From Apus apus (lineage: Eukaryota > Chordata > Aves > Apodiformes > Apodidae): a DNA stretch of 64,000 nucleotides. Made by a program: the position numbers and the translations under genes. Shown one piece after another: positions 37,180 to 62,049 of this stretch (its first letter is position 1; the number at the start of each line of letters is the position of its first letter). Where the stretch lies: contig NC_067282.1 of assembly GCF_020740795.1 (NCBI RefSeq), positions 153,622,858-153,686,857 of the forward strand. The letters are read 5' to 3'. The notes beneath the pieces are model-generated. The model was not told where the DNA came from. It saw only the letters and a program-made list of their open reading frames with translations, and searched no databases.

Positions 37180-40100
37180 AAACTATTACATGAATGAGGA
37201 GATTAAAAACATTTTTGGATTATAAAGATCTGGGCAAAATGGAAGTTTTTTCCTTATTTCTAGCTTTTTTAACTCAAGAACAATTCATAAAAAGAATAAA
37301 ATTTTAAGGGGGAGATGAACTGATTTAGAAAACTTAACAGTAGGAATTGTAATTAATCTGATAACCGTGTAACATATAAAAGTTTTAAAATATCCTTTTC
37401 ACTGCTTCGAGGTACAAAAACTCCAAAGTAGCTAAGCTTAGAGTGGTCTTGAAGTTAACTGGCAAGTACCAATCTCTGACTGGAAGTATGATTTCTGTAC
37501 AGTCTGCTATTGCATGACACACCCCCAGCTGATCTTCATAAAAAGGCTGAAGTATTGCTGAGCCTATGGAAACAGGAAAAAGTGTTTCCAGTGTTATCCC
37601 AGCAATGTTCTAGTTGTTAGGATAGGAATTTCACTGCCATGAATTCCAGTCTTGCTGGAAGTGACTGATGTTCTCTGCCATACTCTAATAAGCATTTGAA
37701 AGGTTAAGTATTAATGATGCATTGAAATTATGGAAAAATTTTCTCTCAGCTGATCTGGCCACTCCTTTACTCAAAGGACCATTTTCCATTCTTTGGTTCT
37801 ATGAGAAAGTAAGTTCTTTTTTGTAAACCTGCATTAATGGGCTAGCACTAATGGCAGAAGCCAAAATTCTCCTTTTAAATAAAATACTAAATGCTATAAT
37901 AAAAAGATGCTTTCTTCACTTATTCTGCAACTTTAGAGTCAAAATAAACCAGCACAATGATTTTAGCCTAGTGTATCCAGTGTTCTTGGAGAAACACTTC
38001 ACCCACTTGTTACCTGGGCAGTTCGTATCTTCTTGGGGGAAAAAGACTTGAAAGAATTGACCCTTGACCACTTAGCAGTTTTCAGTGCATCGTAGTAAAT
38101 AAATAATAAAAAAATGTTGTCTGTTTTTCACACTCCTTCCCTGGCCATTCAGAGAATGAAATGTCCTCCCTCTAGAGGAGTGTGTTGGCTTTGACTCCAG
38201 AATGAGGACAGTTCTTTTCTCCACAGCCAGGCTAAAGACATTCTTCAGACCATCATGAGCAGTCCCTTGCATGTTTAGAGGATGGAAAAGCAATTGTACT
38301 ACTTGTGTTCAAGTTCCCTGAACTTAAACTCAGAGGCCGTTTATACCAGGTGGGATGGAGAACTTGCTTTCATCTCAGAGAAACATGTCCTTGAGAATTT
38401 TTTATGTATACTTTGGTGACATTCACCTGGGAATTAGGAGCAGAGAGCAAATATTAACCTTGCAAATTTGTATACATCTGTTATTCCTGGTCCTGGGAAG
38501 AGTTTGGGTTTTTGGTTTTTTTTATATTTTAATATAGTTTTAGATTTGCAGAGGGATGATTTCTACAGAGATCCCTGGTGTTGGTTACATTAGCATTTCA
38601 TAGGCTGCTCATGTAAACTCTTAAGCTTTCATGACTCTCAGTATTAGTTTTTTAATATAACAGCTCATATTGGCTTTTATTGCTGTTTAATTTAGGTTGG
38701 GTTTTTAACGTGGTTTCTCAGCTGTAAGGAATGTGGCCTACACTTGTTTGAAACTTTTGTTGTCTGTGAAAACCTGCTATTGATGTCTTTTTTTCTTGCA
38801 TGCTGTTACATACTTTTAAGAGCTAAATTTGCCTGCATTTGTCATTCTGATCAATTACTCTACATACTAAACCTAGACCTCACATGGGATTACAGGTGGG
38901 AACCCAGAACTTCTAGATGGTAACAGGAAGTCTCTCCTACATTTCTACCATATTTCGGTTGTTCCACAGATAAAAAAATCCACAGCTGAATTGTCTAAAT
39001 AAATCATTCTTAGCAAATAATGCCTCTTATTCGAAGGACACATGCAAATAATTCCCAACTAAAAGTTAGTTATTAGCTTCTAAGTTCCTTTTTGAAGTGA
39101 TCCCAATATCACTCTTCTCTTTTGGGCATCTGAAATTGTTTAAAGGAACATGTGGTTTCTCCCTCCTCTGTAAGAAAAAAGGTTATTTCTGAATAGGGTG
39201 ACAAAAAATGTTATTTAAATAAAAGCGTGTTTTATTTGGGTATTCATAACAGCAGCTTTCCGTGACAGAGAGAGAATTTTTGACGCAAAAAGATCTCTCC
39301 TGATAGTTATTCTGGATAAATTTGTAAGGACAATTCAGATAGTTTAAAAAAAAAAACACCTCTGTATAAGATCCTGAGAGGAGCAAAGCTTGTGCTTTCA
39401 CAAGTTTTATGAAAAAAGGATGCTTCTTCTTGTGCTTTAATATGTTTCATCAGAATTCCCGGGAAGCTGTCCAGCTATACATAGTAAATATTTTACATAC
39501 CAATAAAGTGATTCCTCAGCAATTCAACCACTCAGCACAAAAGAGATTTAATTGATGGTGAATATCTGCACCTGTTAAGCAGAAAAATAGGCTTCTGACA
39601 TGAGCAATCCTTTCGTGCTCTTGTTTATCTAAAATTTTTAAAAGGTCCTATCTTTCCAGATTATAATCTTTGAAACATGATAATTGCAAAAACACTCCCA
39701 GGCCTGAATTTTGAACTCTCATACTGCAGAGGTAATATATATGATTATGAGCTGAAATATATATATGTAGGGCTAAGATCAACAGTTTCAAGGCAAGGCA
39801 TAAAATGTGCCTATTACTGAATCAGGTATTTGTTTTGTATATCTAATGAGAAAATCAATACATGGCTCCATCAGAGGAGAGATCCATCAGCCTCTCTCTT
39901 GCTAGCATTCAATCAAGAGATTGAATTTGCAAGCTTTGAGGGGGAGAAATGTTTCTCCATCTTTTGACAATCCATATTACACTAATTCAGTCAGCTTTTA
40001 CACAGAGCTGCACCAGTTTACTCAAGCGTTGCTTTCAATATCATTTCATTAAATCGGTGCAAAAGGTTGTGTTGACCTTTTAAATATGTGTCTAAATTTG

Positions 40101-43100
40101 ATCAGTGGAGCTTAAATTGATTACAAACTGATTTTAAGCCAACTCTTAAGGCAAATAAGTGTGTCCACACAGGGTTCCTCAGCTGTTCAACGAATTGATG
40201 TGAAATCCAATTTAAATTAAGCTGCTGCAAACAAACCACTGTTGTGTTGTACACAAGTCCCAAATGTGCCTTCCAAGTTATTTGAGAACTTTCTTTTTAA
40301 CTTAAACAGAGAACCCAAGGAAGATAATGGAGACAAACCTGCTCCTCTCCATCAGGAAAGGAGGGGTGACTATACAACACTGTAAGAAGCTGCCCAACAA
40401 ACATCCATCTGACTTTCAGCTGAAAGTTGCACTTTGTTCACTGTCAAATGACAGACATCTGTCACTCTTCTCTCTTGGCAGCTGTATCTGCAGTGGACAA
40501 GGCAGGTCGCATCAGGAATACCACCACTCACCAGAGCCCAGCAGGAGGAGGCCTCCTCCATATCCCACAGGCTAAAAAGATCCAGTGAGTTTAAAGGAAA
40601 TCCCTTCCAGTTCGTGCTTGCTACAGCTTGGGACACCTGAGGTTTCCAACCTTTAGTCTGCCTTCACAGAAGTTCTGCTGTTTTCAGAGTAGGTTATTCC
40701 TCCCTCCTGGCACCACCAAAGTCCTTTGCAGGATAGCAAAGGAGCCCCTTGATCTTCACAGCCCTTAAGTCTACAGGGGAATTTCAGACATTTTACTCTC
40801 ACAGCAAAGAAATGTGAGATGCAAAATGAACTTCACTCCAAATTGATTTATAATGCAAATAAGATGGAATGAAACAGGTGTCTGTAGAAGGGAAAGATTA
40901 ACCGATAATTTCTACACACCAATAAACCTGCAACCTGGGTTTTAATGACTGAGTTTAAAAATACAGTGAAATACAAACATACAATCACAGAACCATACAA
41001 TGAAATACACTGTGAGAGAAAGCAGGGGTGAAATGAGTAAATAGAAGGAAATACTAAGGTAAATTGAGGGAAAACTGTTTTAGAACAAGCAAATACTCTA
41101 ACTATTAATCACGTAACTTGGTAATGCAAGTTGCACTCCTATGAGCTACTGGGGGCTGTCAGTTCCTCAGTCTCCTGCACCCCACTCTTACCCAGGTAAA
41201 TCATAATCTGCTTCATTTTCTCCTGTCCTAGAAAGAGGAAAGAGAAAGTGAATAGTTTTCCTTAATACTCTCCAAAAGGTTTTCATTAATTGACAGCTTT
41301 GCTGGATGAAATATGAGTTGTAAGTGCTCTTCTTCAGCTTCAGGCCCTTTTCTAACCAAAGGCTGTTGTTTGATGGGAATTTGCAGAAGCTGTCTTTGCC
41401 AGTCCAACAAATCTAAATATCTAAACGCAAAGGTAGGTACTTTGTCACTTGTACGAATGAAGGAAAGTAAGCAAACGGGGCATTGTTTTTCTCCTGCAGG
41501 GAATGAAAAGGGTCTGGTAACTGCTGATGGTTTGTGTATGTGTGTGGTATTGTTAGATCTCTGGCCTCATTCTTTTTCCAGTTTTCCTGGCTCTTCAAAT
41601 TTATTTATTTATAATATTCCCATGCAGACCTGTGCAACCAGTTGTCTTGAATGACTGCAGACTCAAAAAAGAGGGTTATGGAATGTAAATGAACGTGAAC
41701 ATAAGGATTTTCCATTATAAACTCATGAGTATTTCTATATCTGGAGGTAAAGGCGCTAACTCTTTGGTAGTTGTAGTAAGCTCTCATCCATTGTAGACCT
41801 TCCTGTGTGTCTCACTAAAACCTCCCTGAAGCTATTGCATCTTGTCCTGTTGTTGGTTTTTTTAAAGTCTGCAAATGGTTGGAAGAGTATTCCCAGTGCT
41901 GGATATGGCTCTTTTGCCACTCCTTCTGGCACAAATAGGAATCAATGAATCCTTAAGCTGGGGTGAGAAATATGATTCATGAATGTGGTGAGCAGAGGGA
42001 AAAAAAAAACAAGAAAACATGAGAGAAAATAGCAAAAAAGCACAGCGATGGGGCAGGGGCAGGAAGAAAGGACTACATCATTTTGCAGTGGTAAATTACC
42101 AAAGCAAAAAATTACCAAATCACTGGGTCCTGCACCTTTCATTTTTTCTCTGCTGGCTCCTATTTTCTGCATTTCTGTTGGGACGGGGGGGCTCGTGCAT
42201 TCTGATCAGTGAAAGCTTGTGGCTTCAGGTGCCCCTTCTTCCCATTTTGGTTCTGGAGTTCCAGTTGTGCTGAGCTTCGAAATTAAAGGGAAAATGTTTG
42301 ACACAGCAAGATACACTCAAGGTATATGAACCCACAAAGAAGTATGACAGTTCAATTAATTAATTTTATTGTTCAGTATAAAACTGGCAGGCAGACCATC
42401 TCTTGTGGGATTCACTGACCTAGATGCCATAATAAACTTCACTGTGGAGTCCAAAGTAAGGTTAAACTCAGTATAGTGTCTTTATCTAGGCACTCATGAG
42501 AGAGAACAGTTAAATGCCAGAAATACTTGAAAGCCTACTTTCTGAGATCTGCCTGAGTTAGGCACACAATTTTTTGTTCCTGCTGGTATGGGAGGCAAGT
42601 GACTGCTGGCTCCCTCGCTCTTGGCTTCTCTTGTAATACCTGTATAGTTTTTGCAGCTAATTTTTCTGTCTGTGGGCCATCTATTTGGTTTTTACCATTC
42701 TTTTGTGTCTTGCCAAGAAGAAGTGGTATAAAAGTAGTTCCTTGTTTTTCCCAAAATCACATTTGAGCTCCACCTCCTCTCCCCTCCCTACTTAAAAAAA
42801 ACTCGAAACCTTGGATTTGGATTTTTATGATTTTCAATTTTTACGTAGTACCTTTGCTATGACACTGCTGAGCAAGGATTTCATTAAAGGGTTTTACTGA
42901 CAGCAACATCTCTACTATTGTGACAAACACGGATGGCAAAAGCTCATTGATTTTGTCTTGTTGAGCTGGGCCTGCAGTTGGGAGCTTGATTCAGTTGCAA
43001 CACATCTTTTGAGAAATCTTGGGATACTATGTTTTTTGGGATACTGTGTTTTTTTGGAAAAAGGCAAAAGAATTAATGGGGGAAGACAAATGCAAAGCTG

Positions 43101-43900
43101 TGGCTCACTGGTTCTTACCTCCTCTCAAGCAACATGAAAACTTTTGACTCAGTGGAGGCAGCTTCCAGACCTCCCTTTGTTGACAATGTTTTTCTCTGAT
43201 TTTAGTGCTTATTCCCCCTCTGTGACTCCCTCCCCACTCTCAAGACTGTCAGGGAGAAGTTGTAGATAAGAGTATCTGTAAACAGTGTCTTAGTGTCTCC
43301 CACACAGCAGTCTGGAACTGCCTCTCCTCGTGTTACTGAAGGTTAGTGGATTTCCCGAATCAGTAGGAGTTCATTGATTTACATGCAGGCAAGCTTGTGT
43401 TACTGCTTGTTACTACTTTGGTTACTCTCGTGGTTTTTCCTGGCTACTGTTAATTAGCCTGGCAGATCCTCCAATGTTGCTTGCATGCAGTAGTGGATGA
43501 ATATAACTACTTGTATTGAGCTACCATAATTTTTTGCATCCTCCTTAAAAGGGTAAAAGGCACTTTGAGAACTCTTGTCTCGGCAGTGAAGGAGATCCAG
43601 GCTGCAGCCTGGTACTCACATGATGTCTCTAGTGTGGTCAGTGGTGCTGTCTCCTGTACTTGGACTATCCCACAGCCTCGTGTCACCTCACGCAGTTCTT
43701 CTGGGATGTTCAGATTAAAAACAACCACTCCCCTGCTACCGCTTTTGTGTCACCCTCTGAAAGACTTGTCCTCTCTCTGGATTACAGTCCCAGTCTCTTT
43801 CTCTGACATCCCTTCAGGATCCCAGCTCGGGTTAAAGTAGGACTTTTTATCTCTCAAGCCCTCAGTCTTTCCATGTGTGCGTTTTTTGTCTCGGTGGCTG
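37180..43900. other. Intergenic, no gene recognised
   Basis: Mostly AT-rich sequence. The only structure noted is an imperfect inverted repeat at 40,009-40,061 with CCACACAGGG-type sequence downstream. No exon, RNA gene or clear repeat family was identified. Confidence 0.6.
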
Positions 43901-43949
43901 CAGACAGTCTCACCCCTCCCACCTCTTCTTCGGCCTTGTGAATGAAAGA

Positions 43950-44420
43950 GCTGGCCAAGAGGTACGGTGACTTTTGGGCCCACTTCGTGTCTCCCCAGGC
44001 TGCGGACGGCACGGAGAGCCCTGGCTCCCCCGGGAACTGCCGCGCGGGCTGCGAGCCCGGCTGCAGAACATGTCCTCTCCTCCCAGCAGAAGCAGCTGGG
44101 ATGCTGGTTTCTCTCGGGAGGTGGCAGCACAGCCAGACGCGAGCAGCATCCGCAGCTCGGCGCCCAGAACTGCAAAGGGGTGGCAAGGGAGGAGGTGGGG
44201 TCGGTGTTGGATTCCTTCTGAGGTGGAGCTCCTTGGGGTGGGGGTTGGGGCGGGGGGGAGGATTTGGACGGGGAGTGCAGGGGTGTTGAGGCATAGGAGG
44301 AACGGCTTCTAACCCGTTCCTGTGGACTCAGCCCAACATCCTCACTGTAACGCACTGGAGTCTGTTGATCCCGGTCACATTTCTTTGTACCGGCTGCTGC
44401 TTCTTGCCAGGCGTGGTGTG
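43950..44420. repeat. GC-rich intergenic block including repeat copy B
   Basis: A local rise in GC and CpG in an AT-rich stretch. Positions about 44,085-44,305 repeat the order of boxes of the XPNPEP3 intron 8 block: GCTGGTTTCTCTC, GGCAGCACAGCCAGACG, GGAGCTCCTTGGGG, a G-run, and GTGTTGAGGCAT. Open frames on both strands here, including a 240-codon minus frame at 43750-44472, are explained by base composition. It is not a recognised promoter for any gene. Confidence 0.6.
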
Positions 44421-47400
44421 GGGCTGGGATGCCCGCCATGGGGACGGTGTCATTTGTTGAGCTTAGAGACACACCCCCAGCTGCTCTTTTTCACGCGTGG
44501 GGAAAGGCTGTCTGCAGGAGACTGGGCACAGTCATTAAGTGTCATGGGTTTTGCAAGCCCCTACTCACCTGCAGGCTGCCACGGTGGTTGTGTGTTCTTT
44601 TATCTGCAAGTTATCAAGCAGCTTTAGGTAAAATGCCATGAGAAAGGAAGAGTGACAATTAGTCACCATCTCATTACATGCTACAACCAGCTCCTCTCTC
44701 AGAATCTCGTCTTTTGGTTTTAGTTAGATTTTTGGGGGCTGGAGGCTCCATTTCTCTCCTGAGTTTTTAGTAATGGATTGCAAAGCCAGGGGTACTGTAT
44801 GGGGTATAATGTGACCATCATCTGGAAAATGTGCACAGAGGCAGGGGGTTTGGGTTTCTGCAGAAACCAAGCACAGCCTGGTCCAAAAATCTATGGGATA
44901 TATTGCTTAATCTACCCCTCTGGCTCTGTTCTTTGAATTCAGCTTTCCTATGCCAAGCACACTGAATCAGCTGGGGATGCTACAGAGCCTCAGGTGGGAG
45001 GTTGTTTGCTTCCCTGGTGAACTCAAATAAGTTTCATGGCAACACATAAAGACAGCAAATTCAGTTTTGCCCTGACAGTAATTTGTGAATGCTGTCGTGG
45101 GTTTGGGCATCCAAAAGAAAAGGATGCTAGAAATCACAACTTAGACAATTCAAATGTTTCTAGTAGCATCAGTAACTGGAGGGGAGCCAGCCAGCCCTAC
45201 AGTCCTTTAAAAAGTAATAAAATGCACTTGATTTTTACTCCTTGGTTTGCAGCCACTGAATGGGAACTAGTTTCATACACTAGGTTAATTCCTACTTGAT
45301 GCTGCTTAGGGCACCACTGAAGTCACACCTTAAGCAGGCAGCAGTGAGAGGGTGAAACACAGAGAGGCAGCAGAAAAACCTGAGGTTTCTAAGAACTTAG
45401 AACGGGGCCACCTCCCTTTTCCCCCGATCTTTGCTCCTAGAAGTCTTGGAAGGCCCATCCCTAATCATGACTGTACGGAGAAGGAAAGGTGTTGCTCTAA
45501 AGAGTATTTGAAAGCATTGCAATTCGCTCTTTCAGACCAGTTTCTTTCCTGAGAGTGACCCGAGTACCCCAAAGAGACATCACTGTCCGTGCTGAGGATG
45601 AGCTGTGATAGCACAGGACCCTTGGTTTGGAAGTTAAGTGCACTGATCACCAGGTTGTTGATACCTAGCCTTTTGGAATGATTTTTGACAACTGGGAAAG
45701 GGAGTCTGCTTCATTTCAATTGGGACTAACCATATTCAGAGCAGTTGTCATGTATCACCCAGTCCATCTGTCTCCCTGCCTTTTCAGCTTGGCAGTCTCC
45801 TCTTTTACCCCTGCATGTCCCAGTGATTTGAAACAGGATCCATTCTTCAAAGCATCCCTGATAATTTGGATCAGTGTTATATTTGAGGCTGATGCTTCTC
45901 AAAGCTGCAGCCTCTCTTTCTGCAGCAGCTACTGACACCTCTCTATAACATACAGCCTTAACAGGGGGAAAAGTGCTCTGAGGGGCTGCACTTTTCCCAG
46001 TAGGAAAGAAGTTTAGAGATGGCACTAAAATAAACAGAAAACAGGTAATTTCATGTATGGTAAAGAGAGTAGCTCAAACCTTTTTACGAAGTGCAGGACT
46101 ACTATGGAATATCATCACTAATTTCACTTTTCAAGGCACACTGGAGATCTCTTCATGCACTTCCCATTCTTGGATCTGCATACACAAATCAGTAAATTGT
46201 CATTAAATAAGCATGCAGATGTATATTCTGTTCTGCACCATGTTTGTTACCTTTTCTCCTGAAAACATCACCACCTTTTTAGCAATACTTAACTCAAAAT
46301 CTGCATTGCTAAATCCTTTTTGCCACCAGACAGAGAAAGATAAACCCAGGCCTTATGATTTCTGGCTGCGTGGCTTTTACCCATTGGCAACCATCTCCCT
46401 GTGGTGACATCAGCTGAGGTGGGAAGACTTGTAATTCTACAGTGCACGAGTCATTTAAAGTGAAACCGAATGTCATTGTTCCTCTGCTATACCCATGTCC
46501 TACTGTACATGTTCATTGAATGTCTTGGATTCCTCCTGAGTAATGTCCTACTGGGGACATTGACACACACACATAGGGTTAAAATTCATGCTTGTATTAA
46601 AAAGAGAGTCTTGCGCATTCTGCTTTGGTAAGAGCCACTTTCTTCAAGGTGAAAAATCAGCTTTCCCAAGCACCCCCCTCCCACTTTCAAAATACCTCTT
46701 CAAAATGGCCTTCACCCTTACAGTCCTGAATAAAAAGCAATGGGAAGAAAACCTGAATCTGTGCAGCTTCACTCTATTGTTAGCAATATAAGACACATCT
46801 AGAGGTGTTAAAGGGTGTATAAATAAGAGGGCATTTTTCTTCTTCAAACTTATTTTCACTCTGTGTGTGTGAGTGCAGCTTTCAGGCTCAGCCTGACCCT
46901 TCAAGCATTTATGTTTGTGCTTAGCTTGAGGCACAAGTGCTACATGTCTTTCAACCATGAATCCCACTGCAAGTGACTCCAGCACATCCATGGCAGCACC
47001 ATCTCAGCCTTACCTAACCCTACTTCAGGTTAAAATTTGGAGACTGTCAGACACCCCATCCCAGCAGGCACTGAATCACAGGTAAAAGCTGTACACGTAC
47101 AGCAAGATGGGTATGCTGGAGGTAGACTGGGGCTGTGCTGTTTGGCCCAAATGTTTATGATCAGTACAGCACAGATACTGCTTGCCTGTGTATGTGCAAA
47201 GAAATGCCCTTTCTACCTCCACCTTCCTGCATCTAAGTGCAAAAACTGATTTAAAAGCGTTGATTCTGCAGGGAGATGGTGTGTCTACCAGGCCGTGCAA
47301 AGCTGGGTGGTATTTCAAGACCTCCTGTTGTGCTGCTGGGGAGAATCCTCCCCCTGCTTTCCACATCTTGAGGACTACTATCACCGGCCTTCTCAGAAAA

Positions 47401-47690
47401 GTACTTTGAGCTGCACAAACAGAAAGAGGAAGTTCCCAGTCCGAACTTCCATGCCTGCTGTCTTCATCTTTGCAAAAACACCGGCAGAGCGGGGGCAGCT
47501 CTAGCGCTGCAAACAAACCCCATGTTGTTTATAACTGTTGTCAGCCCAACTTACGGGCTAGAAGAAGTCTGAAAAATGTGAAATCTGTCGCTAGCCATTT
47601 GGTGCCGCGTTAAAAAGACGACTGGACCGCCCGTGAGCAAAAGGGCTGCAGCAGAGACACCAGCGAGCCCACTTCGTTCCGTGCTCGCTA
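44421..47690. other. Intergenic between the 44-kb block and the RBX1 CpG island
   Basis: Ordinary unique-looking sequence with a small hairpin (45,966-45,998). No exon with paired splice sites and coding bias was recognised. Confidence 0.55.
45966..45998. repeat. Perfect 11-bp inverted repeat (hairpin candidate)
   Basis: GGGAAAAGTGC (45966-45976) and GCACTTTTCCC (45988-45998) flank an 11-nt loop. They are exact reverse complements. Confidence 0.85.
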
Positions 47691-48170
47691 GAGATCAATT
47701 AAGAGGCAACGAATACGAAGTTCATTAAGGGCTGGAGCCCTCTGGCTTAGAGCAGAGACAGCTCCAGCGCTCCCGTGAAGCGCGGAGCAGTCACCGGAGC
47801 CCGAGCACGCAGCGCGGCTTGCGGGGCGGGGGTCGCGCTCCAGATCGACCCTCCCGCCAGGAAGCCGCGGTCCCCGCCGGGCACGGGCCGCCTCCCCGCC
47901 GCGCCGGAGCCAGCCGGGCCTGCCAGCCAGGAACCCGCGCGGGGGAACCACATCCACCTTCCCTCCCTGGCTCCCCTGCCGCCGCAGCTGCGCCCCGCCC
48001 GCCTCTCCGCGGCCCCGAACTTCTGTCCCTTCTCCTCCTCCCGCGGAGGCCGGTGAGGGCCGTGACGCTGCCCGAGGCTGCAGGCGGGAGACGCGGGGCC
48101 GCCGCGGTGCCCCGCACCCCCGGCCCCCCCCCCCCGGCCCCGCCCGGGCAAGCGCCGCGCCCGCGCGCCC

Positions 48171-59903
<11,733 letters not shown>

Positions 59904-60038
59904 AGAGATGGTCACCACCCTTCTTGTTACGTCGTCAGCTTCGGTTGTTCTGGTCACAATGGGTTTGTTTTAGCAACTTGAAAAATCAGCAATGTATACG
60001 ATTCTTTAATCTTTATTTCCTCCTATTGTATACCATGG

Positions 60039-60044
60039 AATAAA
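60039..60044 (+). terminator. RBX1: RBX1 poly(A) signal
   Basis: AATAAA lies 136 nt after the stop, followed about 25 nt later by a T/GT-rich element (TTTTTTGTCTTGTGTT). It implies a short 3' UTR of roughly 160 nt. Confidence 0.75.
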
Positions 60045-60059
60045 ATCTTGCTGGAGCTT

Positions 60060-61779
60060 CCTGTCAAAGTTTTTTGTCTTGTGTTCAGGAGTGGGCAGTC
60101 AGTGAATGAGGGAAACTGGGAACTTCAGCGAGGCAACTCAGGCCAGGCAGCTCTTGTCACTATGCCCAGTTTGGGGCAGAGTGACATACTTGGGGGTTTG
60201 GTCTTACTCCCACGCTGTGGAGAGCCACACCTCTGGCTCAGCAAGGCTGGCATTAAGCTTCATCGTGCAGTGCAATGGGTGCAGGATTTGGCCTGGCTAA
60301 GTGTAGTTTATGTAAATAGCATTTCATGTGGACATGCAGCTGACTTGAAATGATGATCTATACAATTAGAGGTTGTGTCATTAGAAACTGCTGTCTCTTG
60401 TTTCTGCCCTTCACTTTGACTAGACCAGCTTCCGTGTGGAGGAAAATTTCACTTAACTATTCCGAGTTCCATCTATATAGCTTGAGGAACATGAGCTGAA
60501 TGTTAGTTTTTATCAGGGCTTATTAAAGCCCTTTCATGTGTCAGGTGAAAGGAAACTCAGGAAATTCCCATGCTAGATTGGCTGGAAAGTTGAAAGGAAA
60601 CAGTGTATAACAAACCAATTCCTGGTCAGCTTTCTACTGGTGTTTTCCAAGTTCAAGCCAAGCTGTGGTTCTTACTAGCCCAAAATTGTTACTCTGAAAA
60701 ACTACATGATGTTTTATTTTGTGTCTTCCATGCCAAATGGCCAGGTATCCTCCTCACTGCTTCAAATTTTGGATCCTAGCAGATGCTGGGAACTCAAACA
60801 AGGTCAAATAAATTCTTCCCACTACAAAAGGCAGTATCCCTTCATGTCAGCAGCAGCAGATACTGTACATTTCTTTCATTGGCTCTTCATGATGCCACCT
60901 TTGGATTAACACTTTTTTTGCTAGTTATTGAGGATGGGAAATTTGATAGCTGATGTTAAACATCAGTGTACTATAGTGATAGGAAATAAAGATGGTCGCT
61001 GACAGAACCAAAACTTGCAGGTTTTTCTGTAGTTGCTGAGGCTTTCTTTAATCTGCAGCAAGCAAATGTCAGGATTATTTTATCAGCTGGTGTCAGTGCT
61101 CTGAAATTACACAGTTTGCTGTTTTCCACCCTGAAGAAGAAAAAGGAACAACTCAAATCCAGAGAGTTTATAGCTGAACCGTTTATTTACAAGATTTAGT
61201 TGGTAGAAAGGTCATCCTGAATTTGCAAGGTGGTTTTGGTGATGGAGGTAGGAATGGAACAGAAGGGGGAGGGGAAAGGCAGTGGGATATCCAGGTTAAG
61301 TGCCATTCCCTGGGATCTGAACTCCCATTTCATGTCCTGTCCAGCTGAGTAAAATGTCAGATGGCCATGTTTATGATTGTCCATTTTGATTGGAGTGTTT
61401 GATTTTTCAGGACCTGGAACCCAGATGCTCTCTGATCAGGGAATTTATTTCCTTGAGAACTTTGTTTTGGATCCAGCTGCATCATTGTGGTTCGTCTCCC
61501 TTCAGTCTCTGTATATTGCCCTGAGCATTTGTTTTTGGCTGGGGACAGACACATCAGTGCAGGCATTTCCCTCTCCTTCATGGCTCCGTGTGCATTTGCT
61601 TGAGGCTGTGCCTGCAAGAAGACAGTTTCTTTTTGTAATTTTTATTCCATGTATTTGTTTATTATTTTTTCTTTCCCTTTTAAATAGACCCTTCCTAATG
61701 GCAGGCTACAGGCTCTCTCCTCCCAAACCCTTTGAACCTCTGTTCTGGTACAGCCATAAGTATTAAATTTGATTTCAGA
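60060..61779. other. Downstream of RBX1, no gene recognised
   Basis: Ordinary AT-rich sequence with scattered short frames. No repeat family or RNA gene was recognised. Confidence 0.55.
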
Positions 61780-62049
61780 TAGGAAAATACAGACTGAAAA
61801 TCAGCAGCCAGTACTTACAGAGCTGGGAAAGAAAATCCTTTTTGAGCTGCTGCCCATTGAAATGACCTTGCTGCTGTTCCCCTACTGCAAAGGGCCTGAG
61901 CTCTGTGATGACCCACAGCAGCTCCAGCACAGGGCTGCCAGCAGCCCCGTTTTTGTAGTGCGCGTGAAGGGTTGTGCTTGGCGGAAGAAACAAAAGCTTC
62001 AGCAAGTGACCTCAGAGAAGCTCCGCAGCACAGGCAGCGTCAAATGAAG
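61780..62049 (+). other. Exon-like segment of unknown identity
   Basis: Bounded by TTTGATTTCAG| on the left and ATGAAG|GTAAGAGG on the right, both good splice consensus. It is open in one frame for about 88 codons (KIQTENQQPVLTELGKKILF onward, ending ..SEKLRSTGSVK), with a TGA five bases before the donor. Local GC is higher than in the flanks. The protein is not recognised. It could be a terminal-coding or noncoding exon of an unannotated transcript, or chance. Confidence 0.3.

Noticed and set aside
40981-41030. CACAGAACCATACAATGAA-like CR1 tail
   Set aside because: Resembles the inverted CR1 end only over a few bases without the neighbouring GGAAGGGACCT block.
43750-44472. 240-codon minus-strand frame near 44 kb
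   Set aside because: Pro-rich frame in a GC-rich repeat block; the related copy at 27.7 kb does not preserve the same protein over its length.
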